In this document: piece after piece, positions 1-7,486 of the stretch
Layout: each line of letters starts with the position of its first letter
Numbering within the stretch: the first letter of the stretch is position 1
Assembly: GCF_016031625.1 (NCBI RefSeq)
Contig: NZ_JACCHP010000037.1
Coordinates: 1-37,972, forward strand
Source of the DNA: Bradyrhizobium agreste
GTDB taxonomy: Bacteria; Pseudomonadota; Alphaproteobacteria; Rhizobiales; Xanthobacteraceae
DNA: 37,972 bases
Direction: 5' to 3'
The notes under the pieces: model-generated
What the model saw: only the letters and a program-made list of their open reading frames with translations
Told to the model about the DNA's origin: nothing
Database searches by the model: none
Program-made: the position numbers and the translations under genes

Positions 1-76
1 GACGCCGCCCCCCCTGGCGATCGCGGCCGGCCGCCGGAGCCGCCGGCCGGCCGCGATCGCCAGGGGGGGCGGCGTC
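1..76. repeat. 76-bp near-perfect hairpin at the window edge
   Basis: Bases 1-33 are the exact reverse complement of bases 44-76, with a 10-base loop at 34-43. The arms are almost pure G and C. The structure starts on the very first base of the window and lies inside an open reading frame. This fits a fold-back artefact at a contig end at least as well as a real genomic palindrome. The sequence alone cannot separate the two. Confidence 0.85.
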
Positions 77-1161
77 CGCCCGACGTCGGACCCCCGCCGC
101 CGCTGCCGTCCTCGCCCGGCGTGCGCGGTTTCCGCGACATCACGGCCGATGCCAACGATCTCGGCGGTGCCGCCGCGCAGGCCAGCCGCGCCGCGCGCCG
201 CACTTACGCCAACGTGCCCTCGCCCTCGCCGGAATTCGACCGGCTGGAGCCGAGCCTGGAAAACCGCACCGGCGAGTCCGAGGCGCCCTATTCCTACGAC
301 GAATCGATCGAGGAGGCCGAGCGCTACACGCCGCAGCCGCCGTCGCCGCGTCCGCGCATCGCCCCCGATCGGGATGCCAAGAAGCGCGCCCGTACCCGCT
401 CCGCCTTTCCGTTCAAGAGCGCGATTGCCGTCGGCATCGTGCTCATCCTGGTCGGCGCCGGCATCCTCTGGGGCAAGCAGCTGGTCCAGATCGTCAACGG
501 CTTTCTCAAGCCGTCGGCGACGCAAGTGGCTGATACGCCGACCCCGGCGCAGCCGCAGAGCAAGCCCAAGATTCCCGATCGCGTCGGTCAGCCCTCGGCC
601 AGCGACCAGCCGGTCGCGCCGGTGGCGCAAAAGGTCGTGCTCTACGACGAAGATCCGTCCGACCCGAAGGGCAAGCAATATGTCGGCTCGGTGGTGTGGC
701 GGCTGGAGCCGATCAAGGCTTCGGGCAACCAGAAGGCCGACGTCGCCGTGCGCGCCGACATCGAAATCCCCGACCGCAAGTTCAAGATGACGATGTCGTT
801 CCGCCGCAACACCGATTCCTCGCTGCCGGCGAGCCATACGGCGGAGTTGACCTTCATCCTGCCGCAGGACTTCCCCGGTGGCAGCGTCTCCAACGTCCCG
901 GGCATCCTGATGAAGTCGAACGAGCAGGCCCGCGGCACGCCGCTCGCCGGGCTTGCGGTCAAGGTCACCGACGGCTTTTTCCTGGTCGGCCTCTCCAACG
1001 TCGACGCCGACCGCGCCCGCAACGTCCAGCTCCTGAAGGAGCGCTCCTGGTTCGACGTGCCGCTGGTCTACGCCAACCAGCGCCGCGCCATCATCGCCAT
1101 CGAGAAGGGCGCCCCCGGCGAACGCGCCTTCAACGACGCCTTCGCGCAGTGGGGCGATTGA
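1..1161 (+). CDS. membrane-anchored conserved hypothetical protein, 5' partial
   Basis: The frame is open from base 1 and has no ATG, GTG or TTG before GTG at 121, so the gene probably begins outside the window. The first 40 codons lie in the hairpin and a proline/arginine-rich stretch. Counting from the GTG, residues 1-95 are charged and low in complexity, about 97-120 form one hydrophobic segment (AIAVGIVLILVGAGILWG), and 165-346 look like a compact extracytoplasmic domain (VVLYDEDPSDPKGKQYVGSV onward). The layout suggests a single-pass inner-membrane protein with its C-terminal domain in the periplasm. I do not recognise a functional family. The N-terminal sequence is unreliable if the hairpin is an assembly artefact. 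Confidence 0.7.
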   Translation, partial: DAAPPGDRGRPPEPPAGRDRQGGRRPPDVGPPPPLPSSPGVRGFRDITADANDLGGAAAQASRAARRTYANVPSPSPEFDRLEPSLENRTGESEAPYSYDESIEEAERYTPQPPSPRPRIAPDRDAKKRARTRSAFPFKSAIAVGIVLILVGAGILWGKQLVQIVNGFLKPSATQVADTPTPAQPQSKPKIPDRVGQPSASDQPVAPVAQKVVLYDEDPSDPKGKQYVGSVVWRLEPIKASGNQKADVAVRADIEIPDRKFKMTMSFRRNTDSSLPASHTAELTFILPQDFPGGSVSNVPGILMKSNEQARGTPLAGLAVKVTDGFFLVGLSNVDADRARNVQLLKERSWFDVPLVYANQRRAIIAIEKGAPGERAFNDAFAQWGD

Positions 1162-1169
1162 GCTCTTCC

Positions 1170-1270
1170 GTCATTCAGGGGCGCGCGAAGCGCGAGCCCA
1201 GAATCCATTTCACCGCGTCACATGCCGCGCGATGGATTCCGGGCTCGCGCTTCGCACGCCCCGGAATGAC
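1170..1270. repeat. palindromic intergenic repeat, family A (GTCATTCCGGGG type)
   Basis: An imperfect inverted repeat of about 100 bases, starting GTCATTCAGGGGCGCGC and ending GCCCCGGAATGAC, with inner arms around GAATCCAT/ATGGATTC. A close second copy lies at 35495-35595 and a half copy at 7442-7479. It sits directly behind the first gene, where it could also act as a transcription stop. Confidence 0.85.
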
Positions 1271-1281
1271 GACCGAGGGAG

Positions 1282-1554
1282 CTACTGCGCCGCCGCTTCC
1301 CGCTTGCGGGCTGCCGTGGCGGCGGCGTGCTCGCGGTCCATCACGGCGCGGCAGCCGGGGCTGACCTGCGCCTTGTTCCGCACCATGCAGGCGGTGATGC
1401 GCGGGATGTCGGGGATCTCTTTGGAGCACAGCCGCATGGCGTCACCCGAGCACATCTGCTGGGCTTCTTGCGAGAAGGCGAGACTGGGCGATGTCTGGAG
1501 AGCGAAGGTGGTGGCGACTGCGAACAGCGAAGCGATGGTCTGATAGCGTGTCAT
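1282..1554 (-). CDS. secreted cysteine-rich repeat small protein
   Basis: A 90-residue protein with a signal peptide (MTRYQTIASLFAVATTFALQ, likely cleaved near residue 27). The mature part has four cysteines at 35, 43, 56 and 68. The spacing C-x7-C-x12-C-x11-C is exactly that of the neighbour at 2056-2298 and resembles the GLG1-type cysteine-rich repeat family found in many Bradyrhizobium secreted proteins. The frame stays open upstream to 1737, but the start at 1554 puts the signal peptide at the N-terminus and is preferred. The cysteines probably form two disulfides in the periplasm. Function unknown. Confidence 0.75.
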   Translation of the reverse strand: MTRYQTIASLFAVATTFALQTSPSLAFSQEAQQMCSGDAMRLCSKEIPDIPRITACMVRNKAQVSPGCRAVMDREHAAATAARKREAAAQ

Positions 1555-1802
1555 GAAGGATGGGTCCCCGAGGTCCTGGGCTTGAGCCGCTTGGTTTTGG
1601 GGCGCCGCACGCGGCTTGATCTGCCGCATGTCACAGCCTTCACGCCGGGAGCTTCGGTCCCGCGTGTGGTCGCTCGATTTCGTGATGCTCGAATCGAAAG
1701 TGCTGCGCCGCCCGAGCGAAGTATGCGCCATTGTCACGCGCCCGCAATGGCCGGCGCAAAGGAATTCGCAATTGTTGCACGCCAGTCACGTCGCGCGTCG
1801 GA

Positions 1803-2021
1803 TCAGCCGATCGGAGACGCTTGTTCCGCATCGCTCGCGCCGAGAGCGGCGGCGTGCTCCTCGACGGCGGTGACGCCCTTGGGCGTCAGCTCGAACAGAT
1901 CGCCGTCCTTCATCACGTAGCCGTCGGCGATCAATTGCCCCATCTTGCCCTGCCGGTCGTCGGCGAAGGCAACGGACTGGCTGATGTCCCGCAGGATCGA
2001 GAGCTCTTCGTCGTGCAACAT
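1803..2021 (-). CDS. small hypothetical protein, possible winged-helix fold
   Basis: A 72-residue acidic protein starting MLHDEELSILRDISQSVAFA. It contains a middle stretch (MGQLIADGYVMKDGDLFELT) that reads like the recognition helix and wing of a small winged-helix protein: a helix, then 'GDLFELTPKG', a pattern common where DNA-binding wings end. No signal peptide. It lies between two secreted cysteine-rich genes on the same strand, 34 bases downstream of the one at 2056-2298. The frame is open upstream to 2177 but overlaps that gene, so ATG at 2021 is chosen. The fold is inference; function unknown. Confidence 0.6.
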   Translation of the reverse strand: MLHDEELSILRDISQSVAFADDRQGKMGQLIADGYVMKDGDLFELTPKGVTAVEEHAAALGASDAEQASPIG

Positions 2022-2055
2022 GGCTTCACTCTCCGTTCGCGGGGTTGGGCCGTCC

Positions 2056-2298
2056 TCACATGCCGTGGCTCTGAAACACCTTGCTGCAGGACTTCGACAG
2101 CTTCGCCCGGTTGGCTTGCAGGCAGCTCTGCACCGCGCTGTCGTTGCCGAGGTCCTTGCGGCAGAAGCGCTGCGCATCGCGCGTGCAGGCCTGCTGCTCC
2201 TGCGGCGTGCCCATATGGCCTTGGGCGAGCGCCGGTGCCGTCGGCAGGCCGCTCAGGGCTGCCAGCGCGATCGTCGCCAGGAGAAATTTGCGGGCCAT
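2056..2298 (-). CDS. secreted cysteine-rich repeat small protein
   Basis: An 80-residue protein with a clear signal peptide (MARKFLLATIALAALSGLPT, cleavage expected after ALA or AQG near residue 25). It has four cysteines at 38, 46, 59 and 71, spaced C-x7-C-x12-C-x11-C, identical to the protein at 1282-1554. Sequence around them (QQACTRDAQRFCRKDL) fits the GLG1-type cysteine-rich repeat family, in which one repeat is about 40 residues; this protein holds a single repeat. It is the first gene of a minus-strand run with 1803-2021 and perhaps 1282-1554. Function unknown. Confidence 0.8.
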   Translation of the reverse strand: MARKFLLATIALAALSGLPTAPALAQGHMGTPQEQQACTRDAQRFCRKDLGNDSAVQSCLQANRAKLSKSCSKVFQSHGM

Positions 2299-2440
2299 CT
2301 GTGGCTCCAGTCTAAGGGGTTGAATTCAGGTCCAGCATGAACTCATCGCCTTGCCACTTGTTCCCCTCAAGGAGGCCGGCGCCCCGCTGTTCAAGGTTCC
2401 CGCTGCACTGCTATAACGCCGGCAACGTGTGAGGTGCTTG

Positions 2441-2866
2441 ATGAAACGCTATCTGGTGTTTGCGCTGGTCGGCCCATTCGTCGGCGGGTTCCTGCTGCTG
2501 CTGACGACGACCTACCAGTCCGGTTATTGGGCCCAGACCAACCTCGGCGAGGTCGGCAAGCTGTTCGCGGTGTTCTTCAAGACCCTGCAATACAGCTACC
2601 TGTTCGGCTTCCTGCCTTCGCTCATGATCGGCGCGGTCGACGACATCCTGCTCCATATCCGCCGGATCGGTCCCGGCTTGCGGATGCTTCTGGTCGGCCT
2701 GTTCGCCTTCGCCCTGGCCTCGCTCACCTACAGCTCGCGCGGGCCGGATTCCGGCGCGGTGCAGTTCATCCTTTACGGGCTCGTCGGTTTCGTGCCGGCG
2801 GCGATTTCATCCTGGCTGGTGCATCGCTACATCGAGGAGCCGCAAGCAGCGCCGGCGCCGACCTGA
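2441..2866 (+). CDS. DUF5413-like integral membrane protein
   Basis: A 141-residue protein with four probable membrane segments, about residues 4-24, 46-66, 78-98 and 105-125. ATG at 2441 is preceded by GAGG at 2431-2434, which favours it over the upstream in-frame ATG at 2429. The sequence (YLVFALVGPFVGGFLLLLTT; ILYGLVGFVPAAISSWL) matches my memory of the DUF5413 family of Bradyrhizobium and Rhodopseudomonas; the family name is from memory, not a search. No known function. It stands alone on the plus strand, divergent from the cysteine-rich gene at 2298. Confidence 0.75.
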   Translation: MKRYLVFALVGPFVGGFLLLLTTTYQSGYWAQTNLGEVGKLFAVFFKTLQYSYLFGFLPSLMIGAVDDILLHIRRIGPGLRMLLVGLFAFALASLTYSSRGPDSGAVQFILYGLVGFVPAAISSWLVHRYIEEPQAAPAPT

Positions 2867-2924
2867 CGCGCGGCGTTCGGGCGCGGCCGCAACCTCCGCC
2901 GCGCTGGCGCGTTCACTCAAGGCC

Positions 2925-3467
2925 ATGGCCATGCAAGACGACGACATCCTCGCTCCGCGCAAATCCCGTTCCGGGAGCAGCTCGCATGCGCGCTTTTCGC
3001 GCGACGAGGCGCGCGGGCCGATCATCGACCAGGACGGCCACGAGGTCCGGCCCGAAAGCCTGGAGCAGGGATTTCGCGAGTTTCGTTTCGAGTTCGGTCA
3101 AGGCAGCCCGTTCGGCAATCTGACCCGCGAGCAGCGGATCGCGCGGCTCGAGGCGATCGCCAAGCTGCTCGACGTCGCCTTCATCCTGCCCGGTACCAAC
3201 ATCCGCTACGGCATCGACGGGCTGATCGGATTGATCCCCGTCGTCGGCGACGTCATCACCACCGCGATCTCGCTGTGGCTGGTGCGCGAAGCCCGCGCGC
3301 TGGGCGCGCCCTGGCACATCACGGCGCGCATGCTCGGCAATGTCGCGGTCGACGGCGTGGTCGGCCTGGTCCCGTTCGCGGGCGACGCCTTCGACGTCAT
3401 GTTCCGCGCCAACATGCGCAACGTTCGCCTGCTCCAGCGCTGGCTGGAAAAGCAGCCGCGGATGTAG
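2925..3467 (+). CDS. DUF4112 family protein
   Basis: A 180-residue protein. After a polar N-terminus of about 70 residues comes the DUF4112 core: LDVAFILPGTNIRYGIDGLI, then the GLIPVVGDV motif and a later partner motif GLVPFAGDAFDV. These two 'G-x-P-x-x-GD' hairpins flanking hydrophobic helices are the family hallmark. It is probably a membrane-associated protein; no biochemical role is established for the family. ATG at 2931 (two codons in) is an equally good start, with AAGG eight bases upstream. A terminator-like hairpin follows at 3484-3515. Confidence 0.85.
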   Translation: MAMQDDDILAPRKSRSGSSSHARFSRDEARGPIIDQDGHEVRPESLEQGFREFRFEFGQGSPFGNLTREQRIARLEAIAKLLDVAFILPGTNIRYGIDGLIGLIPVVGDVITTAISLWLVREARALGAPWHITARMLGNVAVDGVVGLVPFAGDAFDVMFRANMRNVRLLQRWLEKQPRM

Positions 3468-3483
3468 GGCTCCCAAAACACAA

Positions 3484-3515
3484 AAGGCGCGACGACCTTT
3501 CGGCCATCGCGCCTT
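3484..3515. terminator. bidirectional hairpin between convergent genes
   Basis: AAGGCGCGA at 3484-3492 pairs with TCGCGCCTT at 3507-3515 around a 14-base loop, with A-rich sequence on the left. It lies between the DUF4112 gene and the convergent gene ending at 3545, so it can serve both. Confidence 0.6.
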
Positions 3516-3544
3516 CTGCGCACATCGAACGGTATGACGAAAGC

Positions 3545-3838
3545 TTACGCCGCGTCGGCATCGGTCTCCGCGGCGGGGGCCGGCTTGGGCCGGCGGGGCA
3601 GCGGGAAGGCATCGCTCTCGTATAGCGAGCGGATGCCGTTCTGGTCGAAGCGCGCTTCCTCGACCTGGAGATAGGCGCCGTTCAGCGAGTCCGTCGGCAA
3701 CTGCTCCATCGCGAACTGCACGGCCTCGGCCGCAGTGCCGAACCGCCGATAGGTGAAGCCCGCGCGCTTCTTCTTGCGGATGGCGGCGGGGAAGAGCTCG
3801 GCGGAAGTGTTGAAGTTGAACGGACGCATTGGACGCAT
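3545..3838 (-). CDS. conserved hypothetical protein, 97 aa
   Basis: A 97-residue soluble protein with a basic centre (FPAAIRKKKRAGFTYRRFGT) followed by an acidic part (AAEAVQFAMEQLPTDSLNGA) and a proline/alanine-rich acidic tail. The ATG at 3838 has a GAGG about eight bases upstream; a TTG two codons earlier is less likely. I recall similar proteins across Bradyrhizobium but know no function. It has no membrane segment or signal peptide. It is convergent with the DUF4112 gene and transcribed alone. Confidence 0.7.
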   Translation of the reverse strand: MRPMRPFNFNTSAELFPAAIRKKKRAGFTYRRFGTAAEAVQFAMEQLPTDSLNGAYLQVEEARFDQNGIRSLYESDAFPLPRRPKPAPAAETDADAA

Positions 3839-4050
3839 GGTCAAAGACCTCGTGATCTTCTCTGGGGCTTTAAGCGCGTGGGGTTGGGGAGGGCAGGGGC
3901 CGCAATCGAGCGGGCCCGCCGCATGTCATTGTCGTCCTCTAATATAGGCCGATTTGACAAAAATGCGACCCCCGCGATGCGAGATGATGAATCCATGCAT
4001 GGCAGCCCCGCGGGGGCTGAACTCACTTATATTTCAATGACTTATGTGGC

Positions 4051-4215
4051 TTAAACTTTGCCAAGAAGCAGCAGCACGACCAGGATCACCAGCACGACCC
4101 CGCCGATGCCCATGCCGGAATGGCCGAGGCCATAGCCGTAGCCGCCGAACCGGCCGGACAGGCCGCCGACCAGATAGATGATCACCAGGATGATCAGGAT
4201 GGTCCCAAGCGTCAT
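4051..4215 (-). CDS. DUF3309 family membrane peptide
   Basis: A 54-residue peptide with two hydrophobic helices (MTLGTILIILVIIYLVGG and GIGGVVLVILVVLLLLGKV) around a glycine/tyrosine-rich loop (GRFGGYGYGLGHSG). This is the signature of DUF3309, a very small membrane family common in Alphaproteobacteria and Burkholderia with no assigned role. The frame is open much further upstream, but that part overlaps msrB and encodes no plausible protein, so ATG at 4215 is used. It lies downstream of msrA-msrB on the same strand, beyond a terminator. Confidence 0.85.
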   Translation of the reverse strand: MTLGTILIILVIIYLVGGLSGRFGGYGYGLGHSGMGIGGVVLVILVVLLLLGKV

Positions 4216-4282
4216 GGCATCCTCCCTGACGGCCGCCGAAATGCGATGGTCGGCAGCACCACCAGAGCAGAAAAGCACATCG

Positions 4283-4315
4283 CGCCGCCGGGTTCCACGG
4301 GGGAACCCGGCGGCG
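4283..4315 (-). terminator. intrinsic terminator after msrB
   Basis: A 14-bp perfect stem, CGCCGCCGGGTTCC at 4283-4296 with its complement at 4302-4315, and a 5-base loop. Read on the minus strand it starts seven bases after the msrB stop and is followed by a T-rich tract (TGCTTTTCTG). Confidence 0.8.
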
Positions 4316-4322
4316 TGCTTGG

Positions 4323-4742
4323 TTATTTGGGGTCGAGCTTCAGTGCTGCGGAATTGATGCAGTAGCGCAGGCCGGTCGGCCCGGGTCCGTCGGGGAAGAC
4401 GTGGCCGAGATGGCCGCTGCATTTGGAGCAGAGCACTTCGGTGCGGATCATGCCATGACTGGTGTCCCGCTCCTCGTCGATGTGGCTCTCGACCGCGGGC
4501 TGGGTGAAGCTCGGCCAGCCGCAGCCGGAATCGAACTTGGCATCCGAAGAGAACAGCACATTGCCGCAGCCGGCGCAGACATAAGTGCCGGCCCGGTGCT
4601 CGTGCTCATATTCGCCCGAGAAGGGACGCTCGGTCGCCTTCTCGCGCAGCACCGCGTATTGCATCGGCGTCAGCTCGCGCCGCCACAGCTCTTCGCTCTT
4701 GATGACCTTGTCGTCGGTCGCTTTTGTCTTGGTGTCGGGCAT
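4323..4742 (-). CDS. msrB: peptide-methionine (R)-S-oxide reductase MsrB
   Basis: Reduces the R epimer of methionine sulfoxide in oxidised proteins, using thioredoxin. The 139-residue protein is full length. It has the zinc-binding pairs C56/C59 (CAGC) and C105/C108 (CSKC), the SGCGWPSF motif with the likely resolving C74, and the catalytic C128 in RYCINSAALKL. There is no signal peptide, so it should act in the cytoplasm. It lies 30 bases downstream of msrA and is probably co-transcribed; a strong terminator follows. Confidence 0.97.
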   Translation of the reverse strand: MPDTKTKATDDKVIKSEELWRRELTPMQYAVLREKATERPFSGEYEHEHRAGTYVCAGCGNVLFSSDAKFDSGCGWPSFTQPAVESHIDEERDTSHGMIRTEVLCSKCSGHLGHVFPDGPGPTGLRYCINSAALKLDPK

Positions 4743-4772
4743 GGGTCTCCCGTTGCTTTGGTGATCTCAAGA

Positions 4773-5477
4773 TCAGTTGGTGGCCTTGCCGGCATTCACC
4801 AGCGTCGGCTTCTCGATGTAATTATCCGCGAACAGCTTTTTCAGGTTCTCGACCTTCGGGATGTCGTTATAGGCGATGTAGGGCTGGTTCGGGTGCAGCG
4901 TCAGATAGTCCTGGTGATAGGCCTCCGCCGGATAGAACGCCTCCAGCGCACTGAGCTTGGTCACGATCGGCTTGTTGAACACCTTCGCGCCGTTGAGCTG
5001 GGCGATATAGGCCTCCGCCACCTTCTTCTGCTCGTCCGACGTGGTGAAGATGGCCGAGCGATATTGCGGGCCGACGTCGGGGCCTTGGCGGTTGAGCTGG
5101 GTCGGGTCGTGCACCACCGAGAAGTAGATCTGGAGAATCTTGCCGTAGGAGATCTTCTTCGGGTCGTACTTGATCTCGACCGCCTCGGCATGGCCGGTGC
5201 GGCCGCTCGAGACGCTCTGGTAGTCGGCGGTCGCCTTGGTGCCGCCGGCATAGCCGGAGACCGCGTTGACCACGCCGGCGGTGTGCTGGAAGACGCCTTG
5301 CACGCCCCAGAAGCAGCCGCCGGCGAGCACGGCGGTCTGGATGCCGCTTGCGGGCGCCGCGTCCAATGCGGGGGCAGGGATCACGACCGCCTCCTCTGCG
5401 GCCCGGGACGGCATCATGAAAGCCAGCGTCAGGGCGGTGGTTGCGGCGAGCAGGGTGGCGAGGGCGGTTCGGCGCAT
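4773..5477 (-). CDS. msrA: peptide-methionine (S)-S-oxide reductase MsrA, exported
   Basis: Reduces the S epimer of methionine sulfoxide. The 234-residue protein carries a signal peptide (about residues 1-26, ending PSRA), then the catalytic GGCFWG motif with C55 and a complete MsrA domain (SGYAGGTKATADYQSVSSG, GHAEAVEIKYDP, YHQDYL). The exported form contrasts with its operon partner MsrB, which has no signal peptide. Exported MsrA would repair periplasmic proteins, a plausible need next to respiratory systems. The promoter should lie between 5478 and 5670, a stretch in which I see no clear site. Confidence 0.96.
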   Translation of the reverse strand: MRRTALATLLAATTALTLAFMMPSRAAEEAVVIPAPALDAAPASGIQTAVLAGGCFWGVQGVFQHTAGVVNAVSGYAGGTKATADYQSVSSGRTGHAEAVEIKYDPKKISYGKILQIYFSVVHDPTQLNRQGPDVGPQYRSAIFTTSDEQKKVAEAYIAQLNGAKVFNKPIVTKLSALEAFYPAEAYHQDYLTLHPNQPYIAYNDIPKVENLKKLFADNYIEKPTLVNAGKATN

Positions 5478-5724
5478 GGCGATCCTCTTTCGGAAGGGCT
5501 GACAGTCTAGGGCGGACGGGACCGGGCGAACAGCCTGCCCGGCCGCGTTTTCGCATCATCCGAGATACGGGCCGAGCCGCGGATTGTTACGCCGGGGCGG
5601 ACACGAGACCGTGAGGACGCGGCGGACGTGGCGCCGGGCCGGCTTGGCGGGATGCGGAACTCCGCGCTAGATGAACCGGCGCGATCGACGATCGCCCAAG
5701 GGTGGCTGGAGCTGGCCTGACAAC

Positions 5725-7413
5725 ATGCTGCGCGTCGTTTTCCCGATCCTTGCCGTCCTCGCGGCCGGCACCTGCATTGCCGCGGCCGATCCCCAACCCG
5801 GCGACGATCTCGCTTTGTGCCGTGATCGGCAGGCCGAGCTGCAGGCCCGCGCCTCGGCCTGCGAGAAGCTGCTGAACGCCGATCGTCTCACCGGCAAGGA
5901 CAAGGCCACCGCACTGTCCGTGCGCGGCAATACCCTGCTCAACAAGCACGATCACGTCCGCGCCATCGAGACGCTGTCCATGGCCATCGACCTCGATCCG
6001 GACAACGTCGTCGCGCTCAACCTGCGCGGCCTCGCTTATGAGCGCAGCGGGCAGGAGGATCTCGCGATGGCCGACTACAACCTCGCGCTCCAGAAGCGCC
6101 CGGCCTATGGCGTTCCCTACAACAACCGCGGCGTCATCCACGCGCGCCGCGGCGCACTGCAGAGCGCGATCGACGATTTCAGCCTGTCGATCAAGTACAC
6201 GCCGAAATTCCTGCTCGCCTGGACCAATCGCGCCCGCGCGCGCACGCTGATGAAGGATTTCGACGGCGCCATCGCCGATTTCGCCGAGGCCGAGAAGATC
6301 GATGCGGCTGCGCCGCAGATCGCCGGCAACCGCTGCGTCACCTACGGCATGATGGGCAAGTTCGACAGCGCCCTGGCCGATTGCAACGGCCTGATCGAGA
6401 AGCAGCCCAGGAACGTGTTCGCGATCAACAACCGCGCTGACGTCAACATGATGAAGGGCGATCTCGACGCCGCGCTGAAGGATTACAACACGGCCATCCA
6501 GATCAACCCGAACAATGTCCGCGCCCATTCCGGCCGCGGACAGATCTACGAGCGCCGAAAGGATCTCGCGCAGGCCCGTGCCGATTATCGCGCCGCGGCC
6601 TATTCGCTGACGAGGTTCGACGACACCGAGGTTGCGCGCGCCCGCGCCATCGCCCAGGAGCGGCTCGCCGCCCTGACACCGAAGGAGCCGGCGAGTGCGA
6701 CGACCGGCCGTCGCGTCGCGCTGGTGATCGGCAACGGCGCCTACAAGAACGCCCAGGCCTTGCCGAATCCGCCGCGCGATTCGAAGCTGATCGCGGGCGT
6801 GCTGCGCGACCTCGGCTTCCAGAAAGTGATGGACACCAGGGATCTCACCCGCGACACGTTCTTCCAGACCCTGAAGGCCTTCGCCGAGGAAGCGGAAAAG
6901 GCCGATTGGGCCGTGGTCTATTATGCCGGCCATGGTTTCGAGATCGGCGGCGTGAACTATCTCGTTCCGGTCGACGCCAAGCTCACGGCGGACAAGGACG
7001 CCGAGACCGAGGCCGTCGCGCTCGAGCAGGTGATCGCCGCGGTCGGCGCCGCGCGAAAAGTGCGTCTCGTCGTCCTCGATGCCTGCCGCGACAATCCGTT
7101 CGCGCCGGCCATGCAGCGCACGCTGTCGCTGAAGCTGGTCGAGAAGGGGTTTTCCAACATCGAGCCCGGTGCGGGCTTCATGGTGGTCTACGCCGCCAAG
7201 CACGGCGAGACCGCGATGGACGGCGACGGTGCCGCCAACAGCCCGTTCGCCACCGCGCTCGCGCGCGAGATCAAGCAGCCGAAGGTCGAGATCCGAAAAT
7301 TGTTCGACATCGTCCGCGACGACGTCTGGGCCGCGACTAGGCACGAGCAGCAGCCGTTCACGTATGGGTCGCCGCCGGGGCGGGAGGATTTTTACTTTGT
7401 TGCGGAGAAGTGA
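5725..7413 (+). CDS. secreted TPR-caspase (peptidase C14) protein
   Basis: A 562-residue protein. Residues 1-22 are a signal peptide (MLRVVFPILAVLAAGTCIAA). About 50-310 are TPR repeats, seen as recurring A-x-x-x-(Y/F)-x-x-A-x-x-x-(D/N)P units such as AIETLSMAIDLDPDN and ALKDYNTAIQINPNN. About 330-560 are a caspase-like domain starting RVALVIGNGAYKN, with the catalytic His403 in YYAGHGFEIGG and Cys454 in LDACRDNPF. The dyad is intact, so it may be an active orthocaspase-type protease in the periplasm, with TPRs for partner binding. An upstream ATG at 5671 adds 18 polar residues and would bury the signal peptide, so 5725 is preferred. It has no obvious partner gene and is convergent with the helicase gene. 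Confidence 0.9.
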   Translation: MLRVVFPILAVLAAGTCIAAADPQPGDDLALCRDRQAELQARASACEKLLNADRLTGKDKATALSVRGNTLLNKHDHVRAIETLSMAIDLDPDNVVALNLRGLAYERSGQEDLAMADYNLALQKRPAYGVPYNNRGVIHARRGALQSAIDDFSLSIKYTPKFLLAWTNRARARTLMKDFDGAIADFAEAEKIDAAAPQIAGNRCVTYGMMGKFDSALADCNGLIEKQPRNVFAINNRADVNMMKGDLDAALKDYNTAIQINPNNVRAHSGRGQIYERRKDLAQARADYRAAAYSLTRFDDTEVARARAIAQERLAALTPKEPASATTGRRVALVIGNGAYKNAQALPNPPRDSKLIAGVLRDLGFQKVMDTRDLTRDTFFQTLKAFAEEAEKADWAVVYYAGHGFEIGGVNYLVPVDAKLTADKDAETEAVALEQVIAAVGAARKVRLVVLDACRDNPFAPAMQRTLSLKLVEKGFSNIEPGAGFMVVYAAKHGETAMDGDGAANSPFATALAREIKQPKVEIRKLFDIVRDDVWAATRHEQQPFTYGSPPGREDFYFVAEK

Positions 7414-7441
7414 GGGATTGGATTGCGGAGTAACTCAATCT

Positions 7442-7479
7442 GTCATTCCGGGTTCGATGCTTCGCATCGCCCCGGATGG
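7442..7479. repeat. half copy of palindromic repeat family A
   Basis: GTCATTCCGGGTTCGATGC followed by its hairpin partner GCATCGCCCCGG. It matches the right part of the copies at 1170-1270 and 35495-35595. It lies between two convergent genes and can form a stem (GATGCTTCGCATC) that may end transcription. Confidence 0.75.
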
Positions 7480-7486
7480 AGTGGCT

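Noticed and set aside
4003..4019. Hairpin CAGCCCC...GGGGCTG downstream of the DUF3309 gene
   Set aside because: A short stem without a T tract on the strand where a terminator is needed. Not strong enough to call.
5587..7344. A long open frame (585 codons) antisense to the TPR-caspase gene
   Set aside because: Its product is a low-complexity Arg/Ala/Val/Gly/Asp/His mix, typical of the antisense frame of GC-rich genes. It covers a gene with clear domain motifs and has no recognisable domain itself.
5725..7413. TPR-caspase as a Craspase-like (TPR-CHAT) CRISPR partner
   Set aside because: The protein is exported, its caspase domain is of the p20 type found in many stand-alone proteins, and there is no type III-E effector or CRISPR array in the window.
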